Shown here: positions 5,428 to 5,435 of the stretch, one piece after another
Layout of the letters: each line of letters opens with the position of its first letter
Position numbering within the stretch: position 1 is the stretch's first letter
Source of the DNA: Pelobacter sp. UBA5610
Lineage (GTDB): Bacteria; Desulfobacterota; Desulfuromonadia; Desulfuromonadales; Syntrophotaleaceae
NCBI GenBank assembly: GCA_002424645.1
Contig: DIKU01000010.1
Location: 10,886 to 16,320 of the forward strand
Length of the DNA: 5,435 nt
Direction of reading: 5' to 3'
Position numbers and translations under genes: made by a program
Notes under the pieces: model-generated
What the model saw: the letters and a program-made list of their open reading frames with translations, nothing else
The model's database searches: none
Told to the model about the DNA's origin: nothing

Positions 5428-5435
5428 AAGAACCT

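Overview
The window is ordinary, densely coded bacterial chromosome of moderately high GC. It holds six recognisable protein genes: five on the + strand and one on the - strand. Gene content suggests an anaerobic Deltaproteobacterium of the Desulfuromonadales/Geobacter-Pelobacter type: a ~300-residue NadA, a DUF3343 protein next to an EF2568-type cysteine desulfurase, a short TIGR02094-type glucan phosphorylase and an Rrf2 regulator with extra cysteines. This placement comes from protein resemblance recalled from memory, not from a search, so it is tentative. There is no tRNA, rRNA, CRISPR array, insertion sequence or phage gene.

Left part (1-2125): the 3' two thirds of nadA (quinolinate synthase, a [4Fe-4S] enzyme of NAD synthesis), a 58-nt gap with an 11-bp hairpin, a small DUF3343 (putative Se/S carrier-like) gene, and after only 9 nt a PLP-dependent cysteine desulfurase family gene. 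The three lie in one direction and look like one transcription unit. Its theme appears to be sulfur, or possibly selenium, mobilisation next to an Fe-S enzyme.

Middle part (2126-2923): a 225-nt AT-rich gap with a good sigma70-type promoter whose -35 box lies inside a perfect 8-bp inverted repeat, a strong operator candidate. This promoter drives an Rrf2-family regulator that starts with GTG and carries four cysteines in the region where IscR binds its Fe-S cluster. A Fe-S-sensing, self-regulating repressor beside a desulfurase operon is a coherent but unproven picture.

Right part (2924-5435): a 570-residue glycogen/alpha-glucan phosphorylase on the + strand ends at a textbook bidirectional terminator. 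It converges with an AroL-type shikimate kinase on the - strand. The shikimate kinase has a well-matched promoter (TTGAAG, 17 bp, TATACT) about 120 nt upstream of its start. The last ~180 bases hold that promoter, a leader with TGGCA repeats, and a 12-codon + strand reading frame behind a perfect AGGAGG that is probably fortuitous.

No clear new system is present. The points most worth following are the nadA-DUF3343-desulfurase arrangement, the operator and cysteine pattern of the Rrf2 gene, and the intercistronic hairpin.
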